A model generated the notes under the pieces. The model worked only from the letters and a program-made list of their open reading frames with translations, searched no databases and was not told the origin of the DNA. From the NCBI GenBank assembly GCA_016706865.1, contig JADJIS010000003.1, positions 2,046,001-2,110,000 on the forward strand: a stretch of 64,000 nt of DNA. Reading direction: 5' to 3'. The stretch is from Bacteroidota bacterium (GTDB lineage Bacteria; Bacteroidota; Bacteroidia; Chitinophagales; BACL12). A program made the translations under genes and the position numbers. Shown here piece after piece: positions 1-8,390 of the stretch; position 1 is the stretch's first letter; each line of letters opens with the position of its first letter.

Positions 1-171
1 TTCCTCATTAAGCATTCGGGAAGCTCCATTCGGGCCGTAACATTCCGCGGAAATTCGTTCGTTCCAATCGTGATAAGGTGATGCGGATTCTTGTTTCTCT
101 ATTGCCTCAAGCCAGGCATTTTCTCTTGGTGGCTGATAAAAATGGCCGTGTATGCAGATATATTTTTTCAC
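1..171 (-). CDS. GH57-type glycoside hydrolase, N-terminal fragment
   Basis: The reverse strand from a GTG at 169-171 reads open for 57 codons to the window edge, so only the N-terminus is present. The product starts VKKYICIHGHFYQPPREN and continues with NAWLEAIE and SPYHDWNERI. This is the characteristic start of the glycoside hydrolase family 57 / DUF3536-type proteins, where the early HGHFYQPPREN stretch belongs to the catalytic (beta/alpha)7 barrel. Family members act on alpha-glucans, but most of the protein lies outside the window, so the substrate cannot be judged. The GTG was chosen because homologous starts begin at this lysine-rich segment and no upstream ATG is in frame nearby. The terminator of the neighbouring leftward gene lies just upstream, so this gene probably has its own promoter in 172-224. 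Confidence 0.75.
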   Translation of the reverse strand, partial: MKKYICIHGHFYQPPRENAWLEAIEKQESASPYHDWNERISAECYGPNGASRMLNEE

Positions 172-224
172 TGAATGCAAAAATAGGGGGAATTTATTAA
201 TGAAAGGTTGATATTGATCAGAAC

Positions 225-262
225 AAAAAAAGGGATCCCGCCTTTTTTCAAGACGAGATCCC
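225..262 (-). terminator. Intrinsic terminator of the DUF4394 gene
   Basis: GGGATCCCG at 232-240 pairs with CGAGATCCC at 254-262 (one mismatch, 13-nt loop). Read leftward it is followed by a run of seven T (complement of 225-231). It sits 47 bp beyond the stop of the leftward gene ending at 309. Confidence 0.8.
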
Positions 263-308
263 GCATATTTGTTTAACTAAACCACTAAAAATTACTTGTC
301 AACACCAT

Positions 309-2276
309 TTAGAACTTAACAAATGATTGAGAAGAAGTTTTACTGTCAGCCTGAACTTTTATAACATATGATCCTGGTACTAAAGCACTAACATCCAAAG
401 TAACCGAACCATTTGCATTAACCAATTGAGCAAAGCCAATTCCGGTATCGCCACCAAATAAATTGAACACTTTTACATTGGCAACAGATGCTTCCTTCAG
501 ATGGAACTGCACTGTTAAAAGATCGTGAACCGGATTAGGGAAAATATCTACTTTTAATTTACCGGCAGTATTTATCACTCCGCCAAAAATTCTCATATCA
601 CCCATTAATGGAACTGCGATATTTTTAACGGCAATACCATTTCCTATTTTACCGAGGTTGGTTGCTGTTCCGCTCATGATATCAACCATATATAAATTAT
701 CAAAAGTGGATACACCTGTATTTGCGCTCAGATATGCTTCATTAGAAACACCATTGTAATAAATATCCATATCGGTTGTAGGATCAGTTAAATTTTGCAT
801 GATCCCTGAAGAACCAATGGTTATTAATACACCATCATTCGGCGGATTTTGATTTGTAATAATATTTAACGCCTGATCGTAATTATATAATGATGTACTT
901 GGAGTACCTGCATAACTATTTGTATAAGCACATGCACCAATCATTGGATCGGCTCCGAAATTAATATCAACAACTCCATAATTTAAATTAAGATCGGTAA
1001 AGAATAAAGTTCCATCAACATTTAATCTGTAGTTTGCATTATTTGCACTTACAACACGAATTTTATCCACGAAAGGATTAAAATCAACAGCAACATTATT
1101 TCCACCAAGCATTAAAATTGTTGGTGTAACATTTACTGCTGTTGCTATACCTGTTGATGTATTTACAGTATATAATTGTGATTCGTTGGTAGCTGAATTA
1201 TATCCCAATGCATAAAGATCGCCGGTTACAGGACGAAAATCCATACCAACAATAACCTGATTTAAAGTTATACCGGTAACAGGAACACTTGTTCTGATAA
1301 TGGAAGTATTATTTGCATCCATTCCTAATAAAAAATTAGTGGAATTTAAAGCATATACCAAATTTCCTGTAAGTTCTGGAACTGTTCTGTCGATATAACA
1401 AGCAATATCATCAATAAATAAACCACCTACACTTGCAGCGCTCAGTGTACCATCTCCTGTTGTTAAATTTATTGTTGCAAGAAAATCAGATCCGAAATTA
1501 GAATTTCCTGTTACATAGGCAATATTTGTTTGAGTTGCAACATCGTAATAAATATCCATATCAATGGCAGAAAGATTTTTATTTACTCCGCCACCTAAAC
1601 TTCCAATTGTGTTTAAAGTTCCATTATTTGGTGGATCTTGTTTTGCCAATACTTTTAATTGGGCATCAATATCATATAAAATTGTTGATGTTGAACCAAT
1701 ATAACTATTTGTATAAGCTCCGGTTGCAACATAAGGATTTGTACCAACATTTACATCGGCACCAGCGTAATTAACCGTAAGATCTGTAAAACTAATTAAA
1801 CCATTATTTGGATTTAATCTATAATTATAATCGCGGTTACTCATTACACGAATTCTGTCGACAGTAGGATTAAAATCAAAAGTAACTTCCAAACGAGAAA
1901 CACCTACGGGCCCTAAAACGAGGGAAATTGGTGTAATATTTACAGGAGTTGCAACAGCCGTCATTAGGTTTACAGTATAGATCTGAGCTGTTTGCGCATT
2001 TCTGTCGTATCCCAAAGCATATAACTGACCAGTTGAAGGTCTGAAATCCAATCCTTCAATTCCCTGACCAGCGGTTATTCCGGAAATTGTTCCCACAAAA
2101 GAGGTAATTGCGGGTGTTCCTGCGTCAAAAGAATAAAGATTTCCGCTGCTTAAGGCATAAATTGTTTGAGCCTGTGCATTAATGGAAAAAAAGGAGCCTA
2201 CAGCAAAGAGGCAGATCGCAGTAAATTTTCTGCCGACCAAGTTACTTAATTTGTGAAGTAAAGTTTTTTGTAACAT
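309..2276 (-). CDS. Secreted protein with two DUF4394 domains and a T9SS type A sorting domain
   Basis: The 655-residue product has a signal peptide (residues 1-37, ending INAQAQ). Two similar halves of about 250 residues follow, each with the DUF4394 pattern (IYAL, GLDFRP..GQLYALGY, VDRIRVMS..NYRLNPNNG, NPPNNGTL, MDIYY). A C-terminal module of about 80 residues contains IFPNPV and ends GSYVIKV...SFVKF, which is a T9SS type A sorting signal. DUF4394 repeats are predicted beta-propeller-like and their ligand is unknown. The protein should be exported by Sec, then moved to the surface or medium by T9SS. The internal duplication is visible at DNA level. The gene is monocistronic and faces away from the T9SS gene at 2516. 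Function beyond secretion is not assignable. Confidence 0.88.
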   Translation of the reverse strand: MLQKTLLHKLSNLVGRKFTAICLFAVGSFFSINAQAQTIYALSSGNLYSFDAGTPAITSFVGTISGITAGQGIEGLDFRPSTGQLYALGYDRNAQTAQIYTVNLMTAVATPVNITPISLVLGPVGVSRLEVTFDFNPTVDRIRVMSNRDYNYRLNPNNGLISFTDLTVNYAGADVNVGTNPYVATGAYTNSYIGSTSTILYDIDAQLKVLAKQDPPNNGTLNTIGSLGGGVNKNLSAIDMDIYYDVATQTNIAYVTGNSNFGSDFLATINLTTGDGTLSAASVGGLFIDDIACYIDRTVPELTGNLVYALNSTNFLLGMDANNTSIIRTSVPVTGITLNQVIVGMDFRPVTGDLYALGYNSATNESQLYTVNTSTGIATAVNVTPTILMLGGNNVAVDFNPFVDKIRVVSANNANYRLNVDGTLFFTDLNLNYGVVDINFGADPMIGACAYTNSYAGTPSTSLYNYDQALNIITNQNPPNDGVLITIGSSGIMQNLTDPTTDMDIYYNGVSNEAYLSANTGVSTFDNLYMVDIMSGTATNLGKIGNGIAVKNIAVPLMGDMRIFGGVINTAGKLKVDIFPNPVHDLLTVQFHLKEASVANVKVFNLFGGDTGIGFAQLVNANGSVTLDVSALVPGSYVIKVQADSKTSSQSFVKF

Positions 2277-2515
2277 AACATTTTAATTTAAAAGTGAGTT
2301 AATAAAAATTTAATTTGCTGTGGTCGTTTTAAAAGTTTATTATATACTTTTATCGGATTAATAAAGCGATTAAAAGGTTTTGGAATTATTTCATGGCATA
2401 TTCTTCATTTTAATAATAGATTTTAGCCCATATACGACATAGTAGTTTGTTTAGATTTATTTTCAGTAAAAAAACTGCCTTAAAAATTATTGGAATGATG
2501 TAATTTTAAACCCTG

Positions 2516-4612
2516 ATGTTTAAAAATTCCCTTTTTATTATTGGCTTTATGGCTGTAAATACCCTGTTAAGGGCACAGGTTTCATTTGATCACCAGGTAA
2601 TTGATCCGGGTAATATCGGTTTATATATCACCAACTCCGGAACCTTTGGGCGGCCGGATGTTAGAAACACTCCTACAGGTGACCCTTCCATGGAATATCC
2701 AATAAACTCCGGTATAGAACATTTGTTTGAGGGTGGAATTTGGATAGGCGCTTTGGTAGACGGACAATATTTGGTTTCCACTTCTGCAAAGGATGCAGCA
2801 AGTGGTTATACTACGGGATTGGCAGGATATGAGTTTACTGCAGAGATCGGAAATGCAATTCAACAAAGAAGTTTATTGACCGGCAGCGATTTTTTTTCCT
2901 TTGATGCAATATCACATGAAGATATGCTTATTGATTTTTCGGATAAAAATGTGGTGGTTCCCGGCACTTTGATCACGATTGCCGATCATACACAGCCCTT
3001 GAATGCTGATGTGCATCTGGAAACTTACGCCTGGAATTATTCTTTTGCTGATTATTTTGTTATATTTAATTATAGTATTACAAATTCATCCCCAAATGTG
3101 TGGGACAGTGTTTGGTGCGGAATGTGGTCGGATATTGTTGTTAGAAACGTAAACGTATCCACCGATTTTGGTTCTGCATTTTTTAGTCATGGAGGTTATG
3201 GATTTATTGATACATTTTATACCAATTACGGATTTGATATTGATGGAGATCCCGGATTTACAAACTCTTACGGTGCAATTCAATTTTTAGGAATAGAGTG
3301 GAGAGATCAATTTATTCATCCTAATAATAATTCCAATTTAATCGCCAATGGATATCCTGCGGCGGATGTAAATAGTAATTTCTGGATATTTAATTCCACC
3401 GCCACTCCACCTTATAATGCTCCTGCCAATGATGTGGAGCGATATGATAAATTAAAGATGGGACTTAATTATGTTGATCCGGGAATACGAGATTTTTTAC
3501 ATGATCCTTCCACAAGTGGAGGACTTACCAATTTAATTTCTGCGGGACCGATGATTAGCGTGGAACCGGGAGAAACATTCCATCTTGTGTTTGGGATTGT
3601 TTGCGCCAAACAAGTGGAAGTTGGAGGTACTAGCGGAGAAGAAATGGATACTCCCGAAGCACAGGAAATTTTAGCCGATCATTTGAGTTGGTCGAAAAGA
3701 ACCTATCTGGGTGAGGATCAAAATGAAAACGGTATGTTGGATATTGGTGAGGATCTGGACGAGGATGCAATTTTGGACCGTTATATATTACCCGAGCCAC
3801 CTGCTACTCCTAAAATGAAGGTTCTGGTGAATGACAGGTCAGTAGAAATTTATTGGGATAATAAGGCGGAATTTTCCATAGATCCTATTTCAAAAGAAAT
3901 GGATTTTGAAGGTTATCGTATTTACAGAACTCAGGTTGGCGATGACTTCAATTTAAATATGATCAACGATGCAAATTTAATTGCGCAATGGGATAACCCA
4001 GGTAATAATATTGGATTTAACAATGGAAATGCAGCAATAAAATTAACTGCACCGGTAATTTTTGAACAAGATACTTTTTATTATAAATATACTCTCGACA
4101 ATTTATTGAACGGTTGGCAATATTTAATAATTTTAACCTCTTTTGACAGTGGTAATGAAACTTTAAATATTGAAAGCCTCGAATCATCGTATGTTGCGAA
4201 TGCAGTGCAGGTATTTCCGGGAACTACTGCTGCGGAGAACCACAGCACGCTTGAAATTGGCGTATATCCTAACCCTTATCGAATTAATGCTGCCTGGGAT
4301 GGAAGTACATCAACTACTCGAAAAATAATATTTTATAATTTACCTCAGCATTGCGATATTTCTATTTATTCACTGAGTGGAGATCTTGTTGCTTCTCTCA
4401 AGCATGAAGGAGAAACATATAATGGAAATGATATAAACTGGTTTGAAATTTATGGAGGCAATGAAGAATCAAGAATTTTTTCAGGAGGAGAACATGCATG
4501 GGATATATTAAGTGAAAGTAATCAGACCATTACACAGGGAATTTATTTGTTTTCCATAAAAAATACAGATAATGGGGAGCTGAAACAAGGGAGGTTGGTT
4601 ATTATTGAATAA
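2516..4612 (+). CDS. Secreted T9SS cargo protein with a fibronectin-III-like segment
   Basis: The product has 698 residues. A short signal peptide ends near LLRAQ (residues 1-20). A long extracellular region without recognised catalytic motifs follows (GIEHLFEGGIWIGALVDG, then a Trp/Asp-rich stretch). A PPATPKMKVLVNDRSVEIYW segment near residue 425 looks like the start of a fibronectin type III fold. A C-terminal region from about residue 600 (IGVYPNPYRINAAWDG ... GIYLFSIKN ... GRLVIIE) fits a FlgD-like / T9SS type A sorting module. EF-hand-like Asp-rich repeats (DQNENGMLDIGEDLDEDAI) suggest calcium binding. The family is common in Bacteroidota but has no known function. The ATG at 2516 begins the signal peptide directly. 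Confidence 0.8.
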   Translation: MFKNSLFIIGFMAVNTLLRAQVSFDHQVIDPGNIGLYITNSGTFGRPDVRNTPTGDPSMEYPINSGIEHLFEGGIWIGALVDGQYLVSTSAKDAASGYTTGLAGYEFTAEIGNAIQQRSLLTGSDFFSFDAISHEDMLIDFSDKNVVVPGTLITIADHTQPLNADVHLETYAWNYSFADYFVIFNYSITNSSPNVWDSVWCGMWSDIVVRNVNVSTDFGSAFFSHGGYGFIDTFYTNYGFDIDGDPGFTNSYGAIQFLGIEWRDQFIHPNNNSNLIANGYPAADVNSNFWIFNSTATPPYNAPANDVERYDKLKMGLNYVDPGIRDFLHDPSTSGGLTNLISAGPMISVEPGETFHLVFGIVCAKQVEVGGTSGEEMDTPEAQEILADHLSWSKRTYLGEDQNENGMLDIGEDLDEDAILDRYILPEPPATPKMKVLVNDRSVEIYWDNKAEFSIDPISKEMDFEGYRIYRTQVGDDFNLNMINDANLIAQWDNPGNNIGFNNGNAAIKLTAPVIFEQDTFYYKYTLDNLLNGWQYLIILTSFDSGNETLNIESLESSYVANAVQVFPGTTAAENHSTLEIGVYPNPYRINAAWDGSTSTTRKIIFYNLPQHCDISIYSLSGDLVASLKHEGETYNGNDINWFEIYGGNEESRIFSGGEHAWDILSESNQTITQGIYLFSIKNTDNGELKQGRLVIIE

Positions 4613-4784
4613 TATCTTACCTGTGGTTTTAAATTGAATTTCAAAACATTTTATATCAATTGCAGGATACGGTTTTTAATTGCCAATGGTGACGGTTTTA
4701 CAAGTCAACAGGTTGCATCACATATCCTTAACCGACCGACAGTTCTCATTTATATAAAAATTTTTAAAAAAATTTACACTTTTT

Positions 4785-4815
4785 TTTGGTGGTTACAAAA
4801 CCGACCCGTAATTTG
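4785..4815 (+). promoter_or_regulatory. Promoter of first 262-aa paralogue
   Basis: TTTG at 4785-4788, 20 nt, then TAATTTG at 4809-4815 matches the Bacteroidota -33/-7 arrangement, with one base fewer inside the -7 box. The block from TAATTTGG to the ATG is almost identical to that before the second paralogue (5831-5868), which supports real function. Confidence 0.6.
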
Positions 4816-4846
4816 GTTTATTATTTCACATTTTAAACAAACACTT

Positions 4847-5635
4847 ATGAAAAAAAGATTACTAATCCTCGTGTTCGCCATCGGGATGATGGGCCTCACA
4901 CAAAGCAAAGCAGCCATTTCCGCATTTTGTTTCACCGACGCTTTTGGTTATGTAGCTAACGTTACAGCAACTAAAACCGCTATAGGACATTGGGAACTGT
5001 CTGGTACTGGTAACGTATTAACTGGTTACGACTGGGCTGTTTCTGGTTCTTATGACAAAGAAACTGACATTTGGACCCTTACCTACACCAATACTTTACC
5101 TGATGGTTGTGCGATGTATGTAGATTATTTTACATATACTTCAACTTCTTACGGTGGAGGAACAATTAACTTTAACTGGACTTCTTATTGTTTTGGAGGA
5201 CCACTTAGCTCAGGAACAGGTTCTACTACTTGGACTACAAGCCCTTGTATTTTCAGAACAAGTCCTTCTGACCCAATCGGACCAATGTCTGTTGATGAAG
5301 CAATTTCTTCTAAACCAGTTGTAGATTTTGCACCAATTGCAGGTGGAACTATTTTCGGTGAAGTATTTACTGAATCTAACTTAACAGTTGTAAACAATAG
5401 CCAAAACAACATCGCTATCAGCTACGAACTTTCTGATGCATCTAATGTTGAGATCGCTATTTACAACCATGTTGGTCAGTTTGTTACTACAATCGTTAAC
5501 GAAAACCAAAAAGAAGGTTTCTACAATACTTATTGGGATGGTAAAACTACCAATGGTGTTGACGCTTTAGAAGGTATGTATATCGTTGTTATGAAAACTG
5601 ACGGCGAATCTATTTCTTCTAAATTCGTAAAATAA
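4847..5635 (+). CDS. Small secreted T9SS cargo protein, paralogue 1
   Basis: I start this gene at the ATG at 4847 rather than at the longer frame from 4634. MKKRLLILVFAIGMM is a clear signal peptide, and the paralogue downstream starts at the same place with the same leader. The 262-residue product has cleavage near SKAA, then a compact domain of about 140 residues with conserved cysteines (CFTDAFGY, DGCAMY, SYCFGG, SPCIF) and repeated Gly/Thr/Tyr strands. A C-terminal FlgD-like T9SS module follows (ISYELSDASNVEIAIYN to SSKFVK). Its own promoter and strong terminator suggest a monocistronic, well-expressed gene. The ligand and role are unknown. The disulphide-like cysteines and export signals suggest a stable surface or released protein. 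Confidence 0.8.
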   Translation: MKKRLLILVFAIGMMGLTQSKAAISAFCFTDAFGYVANVTATKTAIGHWELSGTGNVLTGYDWAVSGSYDKETDIWTLTYTNTLPDGCAMYVDYFTYTSTSYGGGTINFNWTSYCFGGPLSSGTGSTTWTTSPCIFRTSPSDPIGPMSVDEAISSKPVVDFAPIAGGTIFGEVFTESNLTVVNNSQNNIAISYELSDASNVEIAIYNHVGQFVTTIVNENQKEGFYNTYWDGKTTNGVDALEGMYIVVMKTDGESISSKFVK

Positions 5636-5654
5636 ATTATACATTATTATTGAT

Positions 5655-5687
5655 AAAAAACCCTTCGAAAATTTCGAAGGGTTTTTT
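5655..5687 (+). terminator. Intrinsic terminator of paralogue 1
   Basis: A-run, CCCTTCGA / TCGAAGGG stem, T-run. The symmetrical A and T runs make it potentially bidirectional. The same terminator recurs after paralogue 2. Confidence 0.9.
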
Positions 5688-5804
5688 ATTTGGAAACAAT
5701 TGATCGTTTATCATATTTAAAAGGTCCCATAAGTTTATTTTTTTCCTCATCCCAATTCGCACTACAGTCCTCCTTTACAAAAATTTGGTCTTAAAAAAAT
5801 TTAA

Positions 5805-5837
5805 TTTTCGGAATCTCCACAACATTTTTATAATTTG
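5805..5837 (+). promoter_or_regulatory. Promoter of second 262-aa paralogue
   Basis: TAATTTG at 5831-5837 lies 20 nt after a weak -33 element (TTTTCG, 5805-5810). The 5831-5868 leader repeats the first paralogue's leader with only three or four changes. Confidence 0.5.
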
Positions 5838-5868
5838 GCTTATTATTTCATATTCTAAACAAACACTT

Positions 5869-6657
5869 ATGAAAAAAAGATTACTTATTCTAGTGTTCGC
5901 CATCGGGATGATGAGCCAAACGCAAAGCAAAGCAGCCATTACTAATTTTTGTTTTACCGACGTATTCGGTTTTGTAGCCAATGTTACCGCTACTAAAACA
6001 TCTCCCGGCTATTGGGAGTTGTCAGGTACAGCTGACGTTTTAGTAGGATACGACTACACAATTACCGGTTACTTTGACAAGGCCAGTAATATTTGGTCAA
6101 TCACTTTCATTAATCCTTTAGCAGATGCTTGTGAAACCTATGCAGATTATTTTACTTATACATCCACTTCTTATGGTCCGGGATATATTAATTTTAATTG
6201 GGATTCCTACTGTTCAGGCGAGATAGTTTTAAGCAGTACGGGTTCTACAACTTTTACCACCGGTCCATGTATGTTTAGAACTAGCGATAGAGAGCCAAAT
6301 GGTCCTGTGTTAGCTGATGCAGACATTACCTCTCAGCCGGTTGTAAATGTTGAATCTGTAAACGGTGGACCTATTTTCAGCGATCTATTCACTGATGCAA
6401 GTTTGACAGTAATAAATAACAGCAAAAACAATATCGCTATCAGCTACGAACTTTCTGATGCATCTAATGTTGAGATCGCTATCTACAACCATGTTGGTCA
6501 ATTTGTTACTACAATTGTAAACGAAAACCAAACTGAAGGTTTCTACAATACGTATTGGGATGGTAAAACATCTAACGGTGTCGACGCCTTAGAAGGCATG
6601 TATATCGTTGTTATGAAAACTGACGGCGAATCCATTTCTTCTAAATTCGTAAAATAA
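5869..6657 (+). CDS. Small secreted T9SS cargo protein, paralogue 2
   Basis: This is the tandem paralogue of the gene at 4847, with exactly the same length (262 residues) and layout: signal peptide MKKRLLILVFAIGMM, a Cys-containing domain (CFTDVFGF, ADACETY, SYCSGE, GPCMF) and a C-terminal T9SS/FlgD-like module. The middle domain has diverged (KTSPGYWELSGTADVLVGYD against KTAIGHWELSGTGNVLTGYD). The last ~75 codons and the signal peptide are nearly identical at the DNA level, with mostly synonymous changes, which suggests gene conversion or constraint on the sorting signal. The longer frame from 5785 was rejected because it runs through the promoter. Function is unknown; two diverged surface variants with one delivery signal is the simplest reading. 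Confidence 0.8.
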   Translation: MKKRLLILVFAIGMMSQTQSKAAITNFCFTDVFGFVANVTATKTSPGYWELSGTADVLVGYDYTITGYFDKASNIWSITFINPLADACETYADYFTYTSTSYGPGYINFNWDSYCSGEIVLSSTGSTTFTTGPCMFRTSDREPNGPVLADADITSQPVVNVESVNGGPIFSDLFTDASLTVINNSKNNIAISYELSDASNVEIAIYNHVGQFVTTIVNENQTEGFYNTYWDGKTSNGVDALEGMYIVVMKTDGESISSKFVK

Positions 6658-6676
6658 TTTTTACATTATTATTGAT

Positions 6677-6710
6677 AAAAAACCCTTCGGAGAAATTCGA
6701 AGGGTTTTTT
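6677..6710 (+). terminator. Intrinsic terminator of paralogue 2
   Basis: A-run, CCCTTCG / CGAAGGG stem with 8-nt loop, T-run. It is a diverged copy of the terminator at 5655-5687. Confidence 0.9.
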
Positions 6711-6763
6711 ATTTTAGAGTGGTTGAACTCAATTTCTCTTTACTTTTTTATAGATTACTGCAC

Positions 6764-6771
6764 TACCTTTG
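6764..6771 (+). promoter_or_regulatory. -7 element of serA promoter
   Basis: TACCTTTG matches the Bacteroidota -7 consensus TAnnTTTG and lies 24 nt before the serA ATG. No good -33 TTG is seen at the expected distance. Confidence 0.5.
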
Positions 6772-6795
6772 TTCCTTTAATTCAGTAATTATAAA

Positions 6796-8028
6796 ATGAA
6801 CGATCTCACATCCTACCCAAAGGAAAAAATAAATGTACTTCTGCTGGAAAATATTTCGGAAAATGCGGTTTTGCAATTTAATGATGCGGGATATATAAAT
6901 GTAAAAAGAATTAAAGGGGCATTGTCTGAATCAGAGTTGAAGGAAGAAATAAAAAATATTCATTTATTGGGAATCAGAAGCAAAACACAATTAACGGAGA
7001 ATGTTATAAGTTCAGCTAATAAACTTTTGGCTGCAGGTTGTTATTGTATCGGAACCAATCAAGTAGACATGCAAAGTGCCACCGGGCAAGGGATTGCGGT
7101 ATTTAATGCACCCTATAGCAATACAAGAAGCGTTGCTGAATTAGTGATTGGTTCCGCCATCATGTTATTGCGACGAATTCCGGAAAAAAATATAGCAGCA
7201 CATTCGGGAGTTTGGCTCAAAGATGCATCGGGGAGTTTTGAATTAAGAGGAAAAAAACTCGGAATAATCGGATATGGAAATATCGGACTTCAGGTTTCTG
7301 TTTTAGCAGAGGCTTTGGGAATGGAAGTAATATATTATGATGCGGAACCAAAACTACCGATCGGAAATGCAAAACCTGTTCGCACTTTAAAAGAATTATT
7401 ACAACTATCCAATATTATTTCATTGCACATTCCGGAAAACTCCTCTACAAAAGATCTTCTGGGTAAAAATGAAATTGCCTTAATGCAAAAGGGAAGTATT
7501 ATAATTAATTATGCACGGGGTAATGTGATAGATCTTTCCGCTTTATCTGTTGCAATAAAAAACGGTCATATCAGCGGAGCTGCGATAGATGTTTTTCCTG
7601 AAGAACCCGAAAAAACAGGATCTGCTTTCATATCCGTTATGCAAAATGTTCCCAATGTTATTTTAACTCCACATATTGGAGGTTCTACGGAAGAAGCGCA
7701 ATTAAATATTAGTGAAGATGTTACTTCCAAACTGCTCAATTTTCTTGAAAAAGGAATTACAACCGGTTCGCTGTCAGTACCCGCATTAAATCTTCCCGCC
7801 ACACCAAATACTCATCGTATTTTACATATTCATAAAAATATTCCCGGAGTATTATCCGCAATAACCTCAAAATTATCTTCCCATAATATAAATATTATAG
7901 GCCAATACCTCAAAACAAATGATCAGATCGGATATGTGGTTTTAGACGTAGATAAAAATATGAGTAACGAGGCGTTTATGCTTTTGAAAGATGTTAATGG
8001 ATCGATTAAATCACGCATGCTCTGGTGA
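6796..8028 (+). CDS. serA: D-3-phosphoglycerate dehydrogenase
   Basis: First enzyme of the phosphorylated serine pathway: oxidises 3-phosphoglycerate to 3-phosphohydroxypyruvate with NAD, in the cytoplasm. At 410 residues it has the length of the E. coli-type enzyme. The Rossmann motif GYGNIG is at 159-164. The catalytic residues are R241 (INYARGN), E270 (FPEEP) and H293 (TPHIGGST). A C-terminal ACT domain from about residue 340 (HKNIPGVLSAITSKLSSHNINI) normally binds serine for feedback inhibition. The order substrate domain, NAD domain, substrate domain, ACT is intact, with no intervening ASB domain. It is monocistronic with a -7 box just upstream. No serC or serB lies next to it. Confidence 0.93.
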   Translation: MNDLTSYPKEKINVLLLENISENAVLQFNDAGYINVKRIKGALSESELKEEIKNIHLLGIRSKTQLTENVISSANKLLAAGCYCIGTNQVDMQSATGQGIAVFNAPYSNTRSVAELVIGSAIMLLRRIPEKNIAAHSGVWLKDASGSFELRGKKLGIIGYGNIGLQVSVLAEALGMEVIYYDAEPKLPIGNAKPVRTLKELLQLSNIISLHIPENSSTKDLLGKNEIALMQKGSIIINYARGNVIDLSALSVAIKNGHISGAAIDVFPEEPEKTGSAFISVMQNVPNVILTPHIGGSTEEAQLNISEDVTSKLLNFLEKGITTGSLSVPALNLPATPNTHRILHIHKNIPGVLSAITSKLSSHNINIIGQYLKTNDQIGYVVLDVDKNMSNEAFMLLKDVNGSIKSRMLW

Positions 8029-8043
8029 GGGCGCGCGGCGCGC

Positions 8044-8222
8044 GACATAGGACATATGACATAGGACATAGGACTTGATTTAGGACAATGGAGAATGACA
8101 TGGGACTTACTTGGATTTTTATTGGTAATTTATTTCTGTTCGAAAAGATTTTGGTTTATGTTAAATTATCGAACTGAAGTAGGAAATAAGAAGTAGGAAA
8201 TAGGAAGTAGGAAATAGGACTT
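8044..8222. repeat. Heptanucleotide repeat tracts in the serA-lptD gap
   Basis: The spacer 8029-8390 has no gene. At 8044-8109 it holds a degenerate tandem array of the word GACATAG (GACATAG, GACATAT, GACATAG, GACATAG, then drifting). At 8176-8222 a second array alternates GAAGTAG and GAAATAG. Both keep a 7-nt period. A GC-only block (GCGCGCGGCGCGCG) follows the serA stop. The rest is AT-rich, with a pyrimidine-rich stretch before the lptD stop. Confidence 0.85.
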
Positions 8223-8390
8223 AACCTTGATTTAGATTGAAAAATTTTATTATTAAGTAACAGTTTATAGTAATTTGTATAATTTTCAATTAAAATCGAG
8301 GCCCCCTTTTTCAACCTTAACCCAACCTTACTTCCTTTTTCTTCCTTAGAACCTTCCCCTTCTCCCTTCGAATCTTTTCCCTTCGAATCT

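Noticed and set aside
4634..4846. N-terminal extension of the first 262-aa paralogue
   Set aside because: It runs across the promoter, and the conserved signal peptide begins at 4847, as in the tandem copy.
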